A stretch of DNA of 64,000 nt from Marivirga aurantiaca (GCF_016679925.1 NZ_JAEQBW010000001.1:620001-684000); one strand, 5' to 3'; counted from the stretch's first letter, positions 44,599-54,091 are shown. The notes: generated by a model from the sequence alone, not told the origin. A program made the numbers and translations.

Positions 44599-45354
44599 TT
44601 ACCAATCCGCAGTAGGGTCTACATTAAACACTTCAGTCATTTCACTAAGCAAAGGCTGAAGATGCTCCGTATGCTTTCCATATCTACCACCATACACAGC
44701 TTCAATGCTGTCCCAGGCTGGCAGAGTTAAACCAGCTTCTGTTAAAATTTTACTAATATTTTCTTTCCACTTTGTTTCAATGGCTTTTTCTCCCGGGTAA
44801 ATACCTGCTTCTATAAAATCATTTTCAAATTGAGAAGGTTCAAAAATTCCTAATGCATAAGGCAAAGCATAATTAAGTGACTCCTGCATACGAGTATGTG
44901 CTTCCTCATTGGCATTGGAAAGCTGCTTAATCCATGTATTGGCATGCATTACATGGTATTTTACTTCTCCTTTGAGTTTTTTAGCCACTTGCGCCACCTC
45001 TTCTATTGGGCATTCAGCCAACATCTGAAACCTGATCAGCTCCGCATGGTCAAAAAGAAAATGCCTGATTAAGCTGAAATTATATTCACCAATAGGCAGC
45101 TCCACAAACTGGCAATTATGAAATTGCTCCGCATTGCGGGTAAAAGCCACTGTATCTGGTTCCTGCTCACCTAAGTCGTGCAAAAGAGTGTAAAAGGCAA
45201 GGCTTGAACCCACTTTGTCCTGAGCCATTGAAGAAAAAGCAATGTCTTCCTCCAAAAGAGGACCCATTCCTGTCCATTCTGAATTGCGGTGTCCTAAAAT
45301 CAGTTGGTCATCGGCAATTTTATATAATAAATCTTTTAGTGCTTCCTCAGTCAT
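44599..45354 (-). CDS. paaC: 1,2-phenylacetyl-CoA epoxidase subunit PaaC
   Basis: PaaC is the structural, non-catalytic ferritin-like partner of PaaA in the epoxidase. The 251-residue protein has family segments DDQLILGHRNSEWTGMGPLLEEDIA, the helix NFSLIRHFLFDHAELIRFQML, KGEVKYHVMHANTWIKQLSN and the C-terminal GRYGKHTEHLQPLLSEMTEV. It starts 3 bp after paaB, in the same operon as paaA and paaB. Confidence 0.93.
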   Translation of the reverse strand: MTEEALKDLLYKIADDQLILGHRNSEWTGMGPLLEEDIAFSSMAQDKVGSSLAFYTLLHDLGEQEPDTVAFTRNAEQFHNCQFVELPIGEYNFSLIRHFLFDHAELIRFQMLAECPIEEVAQVAKKLKGEVKYHVMHANTWIKQLSNANEEAHTRMQESLNYALPYALGIFEPSQFENDFIEAGIYPGEKAIETKWKENISKILTEAGLTLPAWDSIEAVYGGRYGKHTEHLQPLLSEMTEVFNVDPTADW

Positions 45355-45357
45355 AAC

Positions 45358-45996
45358 TTAGGCTTTTTGTTCTTCTTTGAATTTCTTTATTTTCTCTGTT
45401 GCCTTGTAATCCATGGCATCACGGTATTTCTTGTCTGGAAGTGTTTCCCAGATATCGCTAAACTCTTCACCCTCAATTTTTAAAATAACGCTGTCTTTCA
45501 CTATCCACAGATTGAAAGCGGGCTTGTCGCCAGCAAATTTGTTTTTAGCATTCCATAAAGCTTCTTCCGGTGAATGTGCATCAAGTTCGCCTGCATGAAT
45601 ATGTTGTTTCCCTCTCTTCATCAACTGGAAAACCTGATACTTTTCATTTTCCCCTTTGGCAGCACCTTCCATTATCTCTTTGTTGATATAATCATAGATG
45701 TCTTCTCCGTTTTCAGTGATAGGGGAGACCTGGATATCAGTCGTTTTAATCACCCATATACCTGAGCAATTCATTCCTCTTCGGCTAAATTGTTCTTTGG
45801 CAAATAAGAAAGCCATTTCCTCCGTAGGGGCATGCACAATGCCTTCATGTTGAAAAGCTTTGTTTTCCTTAGGCTGCACAAAAACTTCGTAGGTGATAAA
45901 CTGGTCTTTTTCTCCCTGTTCAGGAAAAGAAGCACCAAATTCCGAAGGAATTGATAAGCGGTTTATTCTTGGATCTAATGAATTAATGAATGACAT
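45358..45996 (-). CDS. paaB: 1,2-phenylacetyl-CoA epoxidase subunit PaaB, two-domain form
   Basis: PaaB is a small bridging subunit of the epoxidase, about 95 residues in E. coli. Here the protein has 212 residues and contains two PaaB-like units: YEVFVQPKENKAFQHEGIVH to GIWVIKTTDI (about 32-90), and YQVFQLMKRGKQHIHAGEL to LWIVKDSVI (about 118-170). A duplicated PaaB has, to my knowledge, been seen in other Bacteroidota. It lies between paaA and paaC (46 bp and 3 bp). Confidence 0.9.
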   Translation of the reverse strand: MSFINSLDPRINRLSIPSEFGASFPEQGEKDQFITYEVFVQPKENKAFQHEGIVHAPTEEMAFLFAKEQFSRRGMNCSGIWVIKTTDIQVSPITENGEDIYDYINKEIMEGAAKGENEKYQVFQLMKRGKQHIHAGELDAHSPEEALWNAKNKFAGDKPAFNLWIVKDSVILKIEGEEFSDIWETLPDKKYRDAMDYKATEKIKKFKEEQKA

Positions 45997-46042
45997 ACTT
46001 TTTAAATGTATTTTGTTAGTGACTTTTTAATTCAACAGCTGC

Positions 46043-47041
46043 TTAAGCCATTGGAGCAACATATTCTTCTCCTTTGGTTTTGGAAGCCAATGCTCTTCGT
46101 ACCCAGGCACCACGTTCTTCAGCAGTTCTTCTTACCGCCAAACGCTCTTTATTACATGGGCCATCACCATTGATCACTCGTTTAAATTCTTCCCAATCAG
46201 GCTCAGTAAATTCCCATTCCCCTGTTTGCTCATTTCTCTTCAGGTTCTCATCTGGAATAGTCAAGCCCAGTTCCCATATTTTAGGCACATACATATCTAA
46301 AAACTGCTGACGGCATTCATCATTTGTCGCCATTTTTACTTTCCATTTGGTCAGGATTTCTGTATGGGTAGATATTTTATCTGAAGGACCAAAAAAGTGC
46401 ATCATGGGAGCCCACCACCTGTTCACAGCTTCCTGCATCATTTCTCTTTGCTTAGGAGTTCCCGTAGCTAAATGGATCACACAGTGATGGCCATATTTTA
46501 GGTGGAAAGATTCTTCTGCACAGATTCTGTCCAATGCCCTGCAATAAGGACCATAACTACCTCTTGCATTAGCTAACTGGTTTACAATGGCACCGGCATC
46601 TACCAACCATGAAATAAAACATGAGTCAGCCCAGGTAAAGGTAGGGTAGTTAAAGATGTTGGAATATTTGGATTTCCCGGTGATCAGGTCCTGGATCATT
46701 TGTTCCCTGGATTTGCCTAAAGTTTCGGCAGCACCATACAGCAATTGTGCATGGCCTACTTCATCCTGAACCTTAGCCATTAAAGCCAGTTTTCTTTTAA
46801 ATCCCGGAGCACGTGTTATCCAGGTACCTTCAGGCAAAGCACCAATGATTTCAGAATGCCCATGTTGCTCAATCATCCGGATGAGCTGCTTTCTGTAAAG
46901 CTTCGGCATCCAGTCTTTGGGTTCTATTTTTTCGCCACGGGCAATCCTGGCTTCAAATTCAGCTAATTTTTTCGGATCCTCATCTTTTAATAAGTCATTA
47001 TTAGTTGAAGAGGGTTCAAATACTTGTCCACCACCGTACAT
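46043..47041 (-). CDS. paaA: 1,2-phenylacetyl-CoA epoxidase catalytic subunit PaaA
   Basis: PaaA is the diiron oxygenase subunit that epoxidises the ring of phenylacetyl-CoA. The 332-residue protein is full length. Diiron ligands are visible in the pairs MAKVQDEVGHAQLLYGAAE and RICAEESFHLKYGHHCV (ExxH-type sites). DWMPKLYRKQLIRMIEQHGHSE and the substrate-side RAPGFKRKLALMAKV are typical. It is the first structural gene, 24 bp after the tetR-type regulator, and is probably co-transcribed with it or read from the same promoter region. Confidence 0.95.
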   Translation of the reverse strand: MYGGGQVFEPSSTNNDLLKDEDPKKLAEFEARIARGEKIEPKDWMPKLYRKQLIRMIEQHGHSEIIGALPEGTWITRAPGFKRKLALMAKVQDEVGHAQLLYGAAETLGKSREQMIQDLITGKSKYSNIFNYPTFTWADSCFISWLVDAGAIVNQLANARGSYGPYCRALDRICAEESFHLKYGHHCVIHLATGTPKQREMMQEAVNRWWAPMMHFFGPSDKISTHTEILTKWKVKMATNDECRQQFLDMYVPKIWELGLTIPDENLKRNEQTGEWEFTEPDWEEFKRVINGDGPCNKERLAVRRTAEERGAWVRRALASKTKGEEYVAPMA

Positions 47042-47065
47042 AATTATTTTAGTTTAGATTTAACA

Positions 47066-47650
47066 TTATCTTACTTTAAGCCCGTTAATGAAAACATCTG
47101 TTACATTTTCAGCAATTTCCCTCGGACTTAATTTGCCATTTGGTTTATACCAGGCTGGCATCCAATTAACAGAAGAAAGCAAAGCCAAAACAGTGAACTT
47201 CGCATCCAATGCTTTAAAAATACCAGCTTTATTTCCATCAATTAATATCTGTATAAATTTGTTTTCATATTGATTGCGCATGCTCAGGAAATCCGACAAA
47301 TAAGGTTCACTTAAATGCCTCCATTCCGAAACAAACACTGCACTTGCAGCGGTGTCTCTGGTTAAAACCTCCACATGCGAAACCACAGCTTCTTTTAGTT
47401 TGACATCAGCTTGCTCGTTGGCTAGTTCACAGGCATCCAATGATTGAAAAAAGTCTTCTGCCATCTGAAAACAAATGGTTTGCAGAATTTCTTCCTTGGA
47501 TTTGATATGCGAATACAAACTTGCCGCTTCAATACCGATAAATCCGGCTAAATCGCGCATGGATGTAGCAGCATAACCTTGCTTTTGAAACAGCTGTGTA
47601 GCTTTTTCAATGATCTGCTGTTTACGGTTTAACTTGATCTTGGTAATCAT
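47066..47650 (-). CDS. TetR-family regulator of the paa genes
   Basis: A 194-residue repressor-like protein. The N-terminal helix-turn-helix is IIEKATQLFQKQGYAATSM followed by RDLAGFIGIEAASLYSHIKSKEEIL; the C-terminal ligand domain is helical. It lies just upstream of paaA in the same direction. A palindrome (47668-47681) in its own upstream region is a likely operator. By analogy with PaaR regulators the inducer would be phenylacetyl-CoA. Confidence 0.85.
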   Translation of the reverse strand: MITKIKLNRKQQIIEKATQLFQKQGYAATSMRDLAGFIGIEAASLYSHIKSKEEILQTICFQMAEDFFQSLDACELANEQADVKLKEAVVSHVEVLTRDTAASAVFVSEWRHLSEPYLSDFLSMRNQYENKFIQILIDGNKAGIFKALDAKFTVLALLSSVNWMPAWYKPNGKLSPREIAENVTDVFINGLKVR

Positions 47651-47667
47651 CGTATAAATGTAACGAA

Positions 47668-47681
47668 CTAACGCTAGTTAG
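47668..47681. promoter_or_regulatory. Probable TetR operator
   Basis: CTAAC-GCTA-GTTAG is a perfect 5-bp inverted repeat 18 bp upstream of the regulator start codon, in the expected promoter position. A TACATTTA -7-like element lies between it and the ATG. Autoregulation is inferred. Confidence 0.5.
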
Positions 47682-48402
47682 GAAAATAAAGTTCGGAATA
47701 ATTTTATAGTTGTAGCCAAAAATACCATTTAATTATAAATTAGTATGAATTTATAAAAGAGATTAATTTGACAATCTGTGAAATGGCTATCTGGTTTAAT
47801 TCGTATAGGTCGCAGTTAACAAAATCACAATTGACAAAAGGGCAAGTCACAAAATTTTGCAAATAGCCGATTGGCTATTGAGCCTCAAGCCAACTCCGGT
47901 ACCGACCTGTGGTCTGACCTAAACTTGCCCGCTGCCACCATCGGTCAACGCTGTCCACATTGTCCCTTAAGAAGATCAACCTGATCTAAAATTCAGAGAA
48001 ATTTGGTTTCAATATATCCATCACAACTCCAGAGGAGTTTCATCTTAATAGTGTTGGTTTTAGCATCAGATTAGCTCCAGAGGAGCGACATACAATGTTA
48101 ATATCCTGTTCCATAAGCACGAAATTTTTAATGGTAGTTTAGATTGGATGCCTTATTCCTGTCTTTTTATGCTCGCTGTGAGACACAAGTCGAGAGCTGG
48201 TAGCGGGTGTTGGCCATCTCCGGTACGGCTAAAAGCCGTCCTTCATTTGAGCCATTTCAGGAGACGAATACATTTTCTGCTAAATTAATGGGAAGAATTT
48301 ATTATAATTACATTGATCAGTAAATAACATTGAAGGAATCCCTTTAGTGCATACCGCTAAAGCGGTACAAGTTGTGACAACTTAAAAACAAATTATACAC
48401 AT
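47682..48402. other. Non-coding spacer with CTCCAGAGGAG repeats
   Basis: No gene is supported over about 720 bp. Two short palindromes, AACTCCAGAGGAGTT (48025-48039) and GCTCCAGAGGAGC (48074-48086), lie 34 bp apart. CGCTAAAGCGGTAC near 48355 is a further palindrome. Confidence 0.6.
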
Positions 48403-48870
48403 ATGAATACTAACGAAGCAGTTATTAATCAATTTTATTCTTCCTTTCAAAAAAAGGATTACCAAAGCATGCAAGCTTGCTACAATGAGAAAGCCACCTT
48501 TTCAGATCCTGTTTTCAGGAATTTGGATGCGAAGCAAGTGCGAGCTATGTGGGAAATGTTATGTAAAAACGGCAAGGATTTATCCATTGATTTCAAAATT
48601 CTATCATCTGACAAAGATGCGATTACTGCTGAATGGCGGGCAAATTATTTATTTTCTGCGACAGGGAAGCATGTAACCAATATCATTACGGCTAGTTTTT
48701 TAATCGAAGAAGGTAAAATTATCTCCCACCGTGACCACTTCAATTTTCACAAATGGGCCAGCCAGGCTTTGGGGTTTAAAGGGGCTTTATTGGGATGGAC
48801 TTCCTTCCTTAAAAACAAAGTGAGGCAACAAGCCATGAAATCGCTTAATCGGTTTATGAAGGAGCGCTAA
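48403..48870 (+). CDS. NTF2-like (SnoaL-type) protein
   Basis: A 155-residue protein with the NTF2-like cone fold: NTNEAVINQFYSSFQKKDYQ, ATFSDPVFRNLDAKQVRAMW, AEWRANYLFSATGKHVTNII and EEGKIISHRDHFNFHKWASQ. Such proteins include small isomerases and ligand-binding proteins; the DHFNFHKWA segment is common to a large uncharacterised subgroup. No partner gene is visible. The start is supported by the conserved first helix. Confidence 0.82.
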   Translation: MNTNEAVINQFYSSFQKKDYQSMQACYNEKATFSDPVFRNLDAKQVRAMWEMLCKNGKDLSIDFKILSSDKDAITAEWRANYLFSATGKHVTNIITASFLIEEGKIISHRDHFNFHKWASQALGFKGALLGWTSFLKNKVRQQAMKSLNRFMKER

Positions 48871-48919
48871 AAGGATAACTTTATTGCTCTTTTCTTTTTT
48901 TATTAAAAAGAAGGACTCT

Positions 48920-49723
48920 CTACTCCGCATTCTTCTTACTCTTCTTAAATATTTTAGCAGGTTTACTATAAATTTCCTTTGCTTTTACGGAAACTAATTC
49001 ATTTTCAGGATAACGCAAAGCGGTGAGATGTCCCCCATAAACACAGCCGGTGTCAATATTGATCGTATTGTTGACCCAGTCGGTTTGAGCTACTGGTGTA
49101 TGACCATAGACTACTTTGGCTTTTCCTTTATATTCTGAAGCCCAATCATACTTTTCAGGTATATCGGATTGATCAAGTTTGTCCTTGGATTGTCCGTAAA
49201 TACAGAATCTACGTACCTCTTTGGATGTATCTCCCAGCATATGTTCTTTTATACCAGCATGAGCTATTGCTAATTGACCATTATCAAAGACATAATGACT
49301 GGGTAGGGAATCAATGAATCCATCCAGCTGAAGGATGAATAGTGACCTCTCATTATTGAGTTGTTCGGTAGTTTCTTTGAGGCTGGGCTTTCTTTCAACA
49401 CCTTTACCCTTAATAAGTCTATGTAACTTAACTTCGTGATTTCCCTTTACGCACCATGCAATCCCGCTATTGATCATACTCATGGCCAATTTGAGTACAG
49501 CCACGGAATTGGGGCCTTTGTTCACCAAATCACCCACAAATATCACTTGCCTGTTTTCGGGATGACTCACTTCAATGCCAAAATTGAGGTCTTCATTCCT
49601 CATCTTTTTAATGAGATAACCGAGCTTGCCCAACAATTCAATAGTTTCTTCATAGCATCCATGGATATCTCCTATGATGTCAAAAGGACCCCTTATTTCA
49701 TTTTTAATATGTTCGGATTTCAT
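48920..49723 (-). CDS. PrpE/ApaH-like metallophosphoesterase
   Basis: A 267-residue phosphatase of the PPP superfamily. The metal-site motifs are complete: DIIGDIHGCYEE (GDxHG), IFVGDLVNKGPNS (GDxxxxG), CVKGNHEVKL (GNHE), AIAHAGIKE and VVYGHTPVAQ. The order and spacing are closest to PrpE and ApaH-type enzymes that split bis(5'-nucleosyl) polyphosphates, but protein phosphatase activity is equally possible. It is transcribed alone. Confidence 0.85.
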   Translation of the reverse strand: MKSEHIKNEIRGPFDIIGDIHGCYEETIELLGKLGYLIKKMRNEDLNFGIEVSHPENRQVIFVGDLVNKGPNSVAVLKLAMSMINSGIAWCVKGNHEVKLHRLIKGKGVERKPSLKETTEQLNNERSLFILQLDGFIDSLPSHYVFDNGQLAIAHAGIKEHMLGDTSKEVRRFCIYGQSKDKLDQSDIPEKYDWASEYKGKAKVVYGHTPVAQTDWVNNTINIDTGCVYGGHLTALRYPENELVSVKAKEIYSKPAKIFKKSKKNAE

Positions 49724-49841
49724 TCTCTTAAAAATGAGTATTTTTTTTGAATTGCGTAGTGAATATTTTTATTTTATCTGCTCAGGACATTAATTAACTA
49801 AAAAATACAAGTGCATTGGAATAGGAGAGGAGGGCAATAAA

Positions 49842-49871
49842 AAAGCCCTGACAATTTCTTATCAGGGCTTT
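49842..49871 (-). terminator. Terminator of the rpsF-rpsR-rplI operon
   Basis: AAAGCCCTGA and TCAGGGCTTT form a perfect 10-bp stem, and on the minus strand a run of T follows. It lies 25 bp after the rplI stop. Confidence 0.88.
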
Positions 49872-49895
49872 CGGTATTATGTTGAAGGAATTTAT

Positions 49896-50339
49896 TTAAT
49901 CTGTAATAACAGAAAGGGAAATTTCCTTTTTCACTTCTTTGTGTAAATCGATGATGGCTTTATACTCACCTAATTCTTTGATATCGCCACTGATAGCAAT
50001 TTTCTTTCTATCAATATCGAAACCTTTTTCTTTCAAACCTTCAGCTATTTGAACAGTAGTTACTGCACCAAATATTTTACCGCTTTCACCGGCTTTGGTT
50101 TTGATAGTCAAAGTCAAATCACCAATTTTGTCGGCTACTTCTTGAGCATCCTTCTTCATTTTCTCAGCTTTATGAGAAGCCTGACGGATGTTTTCCTCTA
50201 TTTTCTTTTGGTTAGAGTTATTGGCAATGATAGCAAAGCCCTGAGGAATCAAATAATTTCTTCCATACCCGGGTTTTACAGTTACTGTATCATTTTTATA
50301 GCCCAAACCATTTATATCTTGTGTTAAGATTACTTCCAT
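49896..50339 (-). CDS. rplI: 50S ribosomal protein L9
   Basis: The 147-residue protein has the L9 N-domain (MEVILTQDINGLGYKNDTVT, KPGYGRNYLIPQGFA), a long connecting helix (NSNQKKIEENIRQASHKAEK) and the C-domain (KAGESGKIFGAVTTVQIAEG). L9 binds 23S rRNA near the L1 stalk and influences reading-frame maintenance. It is the last gene of the S6-S18-L9 operon. Confidence 0.97.
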   Translation of the reverse strand: MEVILTQDINGLGYKNDTVTVKPGYGRNYLIPQGFAIIANNSNQKKIEENIRQASHKAEKMKKDAQEVADKIGDLTLTIKTKAGESGKIFGAVTTVQIAEGLKEKGFDIDRKKIAISGDIKELGEYKAIIDLHKEVKKEISLSVITD

Positions 50340-50363
50340 TTTTGATAAAATTTATTGGGTTAA

Positions 50364-50621
50364 TTATTTCAATGAATCAGTAACATAAGGCAACAAGGCA
50401 ATGTGTCTTGCTCTTTTTACTGCTTGTGCTACTTTCTTCTGATATTTAGCACTTGTACCTGTAATACGGCTTGGCAATAGTTTACCTTGCTCATTTACAA
50501 ATTTCAACAAAAAGTTAGGATCTTTGTAATCGATATACTTGATACCAAACCTCTTGAATCTACAATATTTCTTTTGATTATCCTGCTTTTTAGCGTTAAT
50601 CGGCTCGTTATGAAGTGTCAT
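50364..50621 (-). CDS. rpsR: 30S ribosomal protein S18
   Basis: The 85-residue protein has the diagnostic segments [40 protein letters not shown] and [20 protein letters not shown]18 pairs with S6 on the platform of the small subunit. Its start overlaps the rpsF stop by 4 bp (ATGA), giving translational coupling. Confidence 0.97.
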   Translation of the reverse strand: MTLHNEPINAKKQDNQKKYCRFKRFGIKYIDYKDPNFLLKFVNEQGKLLPSRITGTSAKYQKKVAQAVKRARHIALLPYVTDSLK

Positions 50622-50989
50622 TTGGCTACCTCCTCTTTATTTTCTTTGTTTTTATTAAATGCGCCATTTCTGCGTCTTTCTCCGTACTCAATAGCATACT
50701 TATCTAAAGATACTGTTAAGAATCTCATCACTTTCTCGTCCCTTCTGTACTCTAATTCTAACGCTGCAACAACCTCAGGCGTGGCCTTAAACTCGATAAG
50801 ATTGTAAAATCCAGTACTTTTGTGTTGAATAGGGTAAGCTAACTTTTTCAAGCCCCATTGCTCCACATTGATGATTTCTACCTTCTTATCTTCTAAGATT
50901 TTCCTAAACTTGTCGACAGCATCCTTCATCTGAGCATCAGACAAAACGGGAGTTAAGATGAATACCGTCTCATAATTTTTCAATTCCAT
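50618..50989 (-). CDS. rpsF: 30S ribosomal protein S6
   Basis: The 123-residue protein has the S6 pattern [40 protein letters not shown] and the [18 protein letters not shown] segment. The Glu- and Lys-rich C-terminal tail is typical. It is the first gene of the operon; no ssb lies between rpsF and rpsR, unlike in many other bacteria. A good promoter precedes it. Confidence 0.97.
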   Translation of the reverse strand: MELKNYETVFILTPVLSDAQMKDAVDKFRKILEDKKVEIINVEQWGLKKLAYPIQHKSTGFYNLIEFKATPEVVAALELEYRRDEKVMRFLTVSLDKYAIEYGERRRNGAFNKNKENKEEVAK

Positions 50990-51016
50990 TCTTTAATTGT
51001 TTTTAAAATTGGTCTG

Positions 51017-51047
51017 CAAAAATAGTGCTTTGTAATTAATTTACCAA
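51017..51047 (-). promoter_or_regulatory. Bacteroidota-type promoter of the rpsF operon
   Basis: On the minus strand TTG (51047-51045) is followed by exactly 20 bp and then TATTTTTG (51024-51017), a full match to the TTG-N20-TAnnTTTG consensus. The leader to the rpsF ATG at 50989 is about 20 bases. Confidence 0.68.
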
Positions 51048-51133
51048 TCTTTTTGTGAAAGATTATAAGATATTTGCTTTCGGTTACAACCTTTTTCAAT
51101 TTTATAATGTCTTATGGGTTGAGAATTAAATTT

Positions 51134-51580
51134 ATGAAATACATATTTACTGTCCTTTTACTACTTATCTTATTTTCTTGTTCCGACCTGGATGATGCCA
51201 ATAAAGATCTTTGTGTAGCTACTTTTTGTGGTGAAGTAAAGGCCAATCAGGTAAATCTTACAGTGTACAATAATACTGGTGTTGATTTTGAACCATTTTA
51301 CTGGGATATTGGAGGAGTAAGAGATACTGTAGAATTTTTCCCTTTGGAACAATTTGCTTGCTGGACCAATCATGACAGTCTTACTACTAACTATTTCTAC
51401 GCCATTGGCAAATCAGAAAACCAAATCTACGAATTGGATACTATTTGGGTGGACAGTACGGATATAAGGATTATCCGATCGGGTAACTTCTCTCTTGAGC
51501 TTTATAGAAACGATACGTCCAGCGATTTGCTTTCTGCCCTTATTGAAGATTACTCCGGGGAGTGTCGCGATTTCAGATAA
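51134..51580 (+). CDS. Hypothetical lipoprotein
   Basis: A 148-residue lipoprotein (MKYIFTVLLLLILFSC signal) with a beta-rich body: VNLTVYNNTGVDFEPFYWDI and SGNFSLELYRNDTSSDLL. Four Cys in the mature domain (DLCVATFCGEV, FACW, GECRDF) suggest disulfides. No family is recognised. I chose the Met at 51134 over the upstream in-frame Met at 51074 because it starts a proper signal. It is divergent from the rpsF operon. Confidence 0.68.
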   Translation: MKYIFTVLLLLILFSCSDLDDANKDLCVATFCGEVKANQVNLTVYNNTGVDFEPFYWDIGGVRDTVEFFPLEQFACWTNHDSLTTNYFYAIGKSENQIYELDTIWVDSTDIRIIRSGNFSLELYRNDTSSDLLSALIEDYSGECRDFR

Positions 51581-51628
51581 TTTCCTTCCATTGAGACAAC
51601 CTTCTGGTCCGGTTGGTGTTTTTTTATT

Positions 51629-51931
51629 ATGATAAAGAAACTAATTTTAATTATACTCCTTCTATCTATTGTATTTGTGTGGTTGGTTCCTAAAGAATCG
51701 GATTACCTCAGCAGAATTGCCTTGGATTTGATTAATATACATGAGTACACCTCAGTAGCACCAGCCGACCTTCAAAAAATGGGAAGTTATAGGTTCGACC
51801 ATATGCTCTTCTACAGTAAATTTACTTACAGGTATGGAAACATTTCAATAAAGTATTATGGTTTTTTAACTTTTATATTCTTTTCAGAGGCCCAAACTGT
51901 GGAAGAGTTACCAGATGAAGTAATTGTTTAA
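51629..51931 (+). CDS. Hypothetical membrane-anchored small protein
   Basis: A 100-residue protein with one N-terminal hydrophobic segment (KKLILIILLLSIVFVWLV) and a short extracytoplasmic part. No family is recognised. Its stop is followed by a 12-A run. It is 48 bp downstream of the preceding lipoprotein gene and could be co-transcribed. Confidence 0.5.
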   Translation: MIKKLILIILLLSIVFVWLVPKESDYLSRIALDLINIHEYTSVAPADLQKMGSYRFDHMLFYSKFTYRYGNISIKYYGFLTFIFFSEAQTVEELPDEVIV

Positions 51932-52090
51932 AAAAAAAAAATCAGGCGAATGTAATTTTACTTGATTATATGACTTTTTCAATCCATTTAGATTGCATTT
52001 CTTTGGCCTCTAATAATTCATTTAACTGCTTTCTTCATTATACTGGGAAGCTTTCAAAAGGATTCAACTTTATAAAATCAGACTTATTTC

Positions 52091-53944
52091 ATGACATTTT
52101 TTTCCCGCTTACAGAATATTGGCGTACGGACTTCCTATCCTAATTACGTCAATAATAAGATTGTACTTAGTAATTTATTGGCATTTTTCATTATTATATT
52201 GGTGGCATTGCCATTCACTATAATTGCCGCTACCTATGCAGCATTTCTTGTTTTTATTCCTGTGTTAGGTATTGTGGCCATGTCTTGTGTTTGGTTACTA
52301 AACAAGTCAGGAGGTGTTTATCTGGCTAGAATCCTCTCAGCTGTCACGCCTCTTACTTTGGCTGTTTGGTTTACGGCATACCTCACCTCTCCACATACCA
52401 GTCCACCATTGGTAATGGTTTTAATTTGTATGGCATTTGCTATTCTGCCTTTTCTGGTTTTCGATATCAGGGAGAAGCCTTACCTTATATTTTCGGCCAT
52501 ACTGAACTTTGCACTATTTCTGAGCCTAGGGAAACTCTCCGAAATATTTATTAAAGAGGTAGATGTTAGTTTCATCTCTTCAGGTTTTCTGTATCAAATG
52601 AATTATGTAATTGCTATCCTTTTAGCATTTACTATTGTATTCATGCTGGCGTTTATTGGTTATCGTGCTGAGCTAAAAAGCCAAAAGTTAATAGATGATA
52701 ATAAGAAACAAACAAGTGAACTACAAAAATCTGAGGAGGTATTAAAGCAGAATTTGGATGAGGTGCAAAGAGTACAGGAAGAAGAGAAAAACCGTGCCTG
52801 GGTAACAGAAGGACTAGGGAGAGTGAACAATTTGACAAGGGCGCAAAATGATCCTGATAAACTAAGTAAAGAAGTGATTAGTGAAGTAGCCAAATATTTG
52901 GGAGCCAACCAAGGGGCTATTTATTTGGTTGAAAAAGGTGATACAGAGAGCGAAGAGCCTTATATGGAAATGAAAGCTGCTTTCGCTTTTGGTAGGAAAA
53001 AAAACATGAGCGATAAAGTGAGGGCCGGGGAAGGGCTTATAGGGCAATGTTTCCTTGAAAAAGACATGATTTTCCTTACCGAGGTGCCAGAGAATTTTGT
53101 AAAAATTAAAAGCGGATTGGGAGATGCTACACCTCGAAATATTGTAATTGTGCCATTATTGGCCAATGAAGAAGTTGAGGGAATTATTGAGGTGGCTTCC
53201 TTTGAAGTACTTGCAAACCATAAAATTGATTACCTAAAGAAATTAGGGGAAAGCCTGGCCACATCCTTCAACTTGAACAAGGTCAATGCTAATACCAGAC
53301 GTTTATTGGAGCTTTCACAGGAGCAAGAAGAACAAATGCGTTCTCAAGCAGAGGAGTTGCATCAAAATATGGAAGAGTTGCAAGCCACACAGGAAGAGAT
53401 GGAACGGAAAAGTAGGGAAACTGAAGAGCAAAACCAACAGCTTCAGCAGCAGGAGGAGGAGCTTAAACAGAATATGGAAGAAATGAGCGCTCAGGCGGAA
53501 GAGATGGAGCGAAATATGAATAGAATGGAAACCCTTCAGCAGGAGATGCAAGCCCGTGAGAACATACTCGATGAAACCACTATTATTTCCGAAGCAGATT
53601 TATTTGGGAATATTATTTATACCAATAATAAGCTGAGTGAAGTATCCAAGTACAGCAAAGAGGAAATGATGGGCAAGCCCCACAGTCTTTTTCGCCATCC
53701 TGACATGCCCAAGGAGATTTTTAAGAGCGTATGGAATACCATACAATCAGGTAAAATGTTTCGAGGAATTATTAAAAACAGGGCTAAGGATGGATCAGTT
53801 TATTGGGTAGATGCTGTAATTTCCCCTGTAATGAATGAAAATAATAAACCCATTAAGTATGTTGGTGTCAGGTATGTGATTGAGGAAGAGAAAATTGCTC
53901 AACAGCTATTCGATAAGCAACTTAAACGAATGAAATTAAAATGA
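52091..53944 (+). CDS. Membrane GAF/PAS sensor protein without kinase domain
   Basis: A 617-residue signalling protein. The N-terminus (about 25-195) has six hydrophobic segments. A short coiled coil (about 200-240), a GAF domain (about 240-395, with [19 protein letters not shown] and [20 protein letters not shown]) and a long Gln/Glu-rich coiled coil (about 405-495) follow. The C-terminus is a PAS domain (about 496-605, with [20 protein letters not shown] and [15 protein letters not shown]). There is no histidine kinase, GGDEF or phosphatase domain, so it must signal through a partner. Its PAS resembles that of Aer-type energy sensors. The partner is unknown. Confidence 0.85.
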   Translation: MTFFSRLQNIGVRTSYPNYVNNKIVLSNLLAFFIIILVALPFTIIAATYAAFLVFIPVLGIVAMSCVWLLNKSGGVYLARILSAVTPLTLAVWFTAYLTSPHTSPPLVMVLICMAFAILPFLVFDIREKPYLIFSAILNFALFLSLGKLSEIFIKEVDVSFISSGFLYQMNYVIAILLAFTIVFMLAFIGYRAELKSQKLIDDNKKQTSELQKSEEVLKQNLDEVQRVQEEEKNRAWVTEGLGRVNNLTRAQNDPDKLSKEVISEVAKYLGANQGAIYLVEKGDTESEEPYMEMKAAFAFGRKKNMSDKVRAGEGLIGQCFLEKDMIFLTEVPENFVKIKSGLGDATPRNIVIVPLLANEEVEGIIEVASFEVLANHKIDYLKKLGESLATSFNLNKVNANTRRLLELSQEQEEQMRSQAEELHQNMEELQATQEEMERKSRETEEQNQQLQQQEEELKQNMEEMSAQAEEMERNMNRMETLQQEMQARENILDETTIISEADLFGNIIYTNNKLSEVSKYSKEEMMGKPHSLFRHPDMPKEIFKSVWNTIQSGKMFRGIIKNRAKDGSVYWVDAVISPVMNENNKPIKYVGVRYVIEEEKIAQQLFDKQLKRMKLK

Positions 53945-53997
53945 TAATATACGGATTCTAAAAATAAATTATACAAATGTTAGTCATTTCCGATAGC

Positions 53998-54013
53998 CCC
54001 GATAGCTATCGGG
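53998..54013. repeat. CCCGATAGCTATCGGG palindrome
   Basis: A perfect 16-bp palindrome in the spacer after the sensor gene. Related CCCGAT...ATCGGG hairpins lie at 29158-29180 and 34883-34898. Confidence 0.7.
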
Positions 54014-54091
54014 CGGCTTATTTTCAAGTAGTTACAAATGATTCTCTTGTAATTGCTTAATAGGCTCTATTTAATTGAAGCTCAACCCGAT

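Noticed and set aside
48300-48402. Possible tRNA or riboswitch in the 47.7-48.4 kb spacer
   Set aside because: No cloverleaf, T-loop consensus or known aptamer core could be found by eye.
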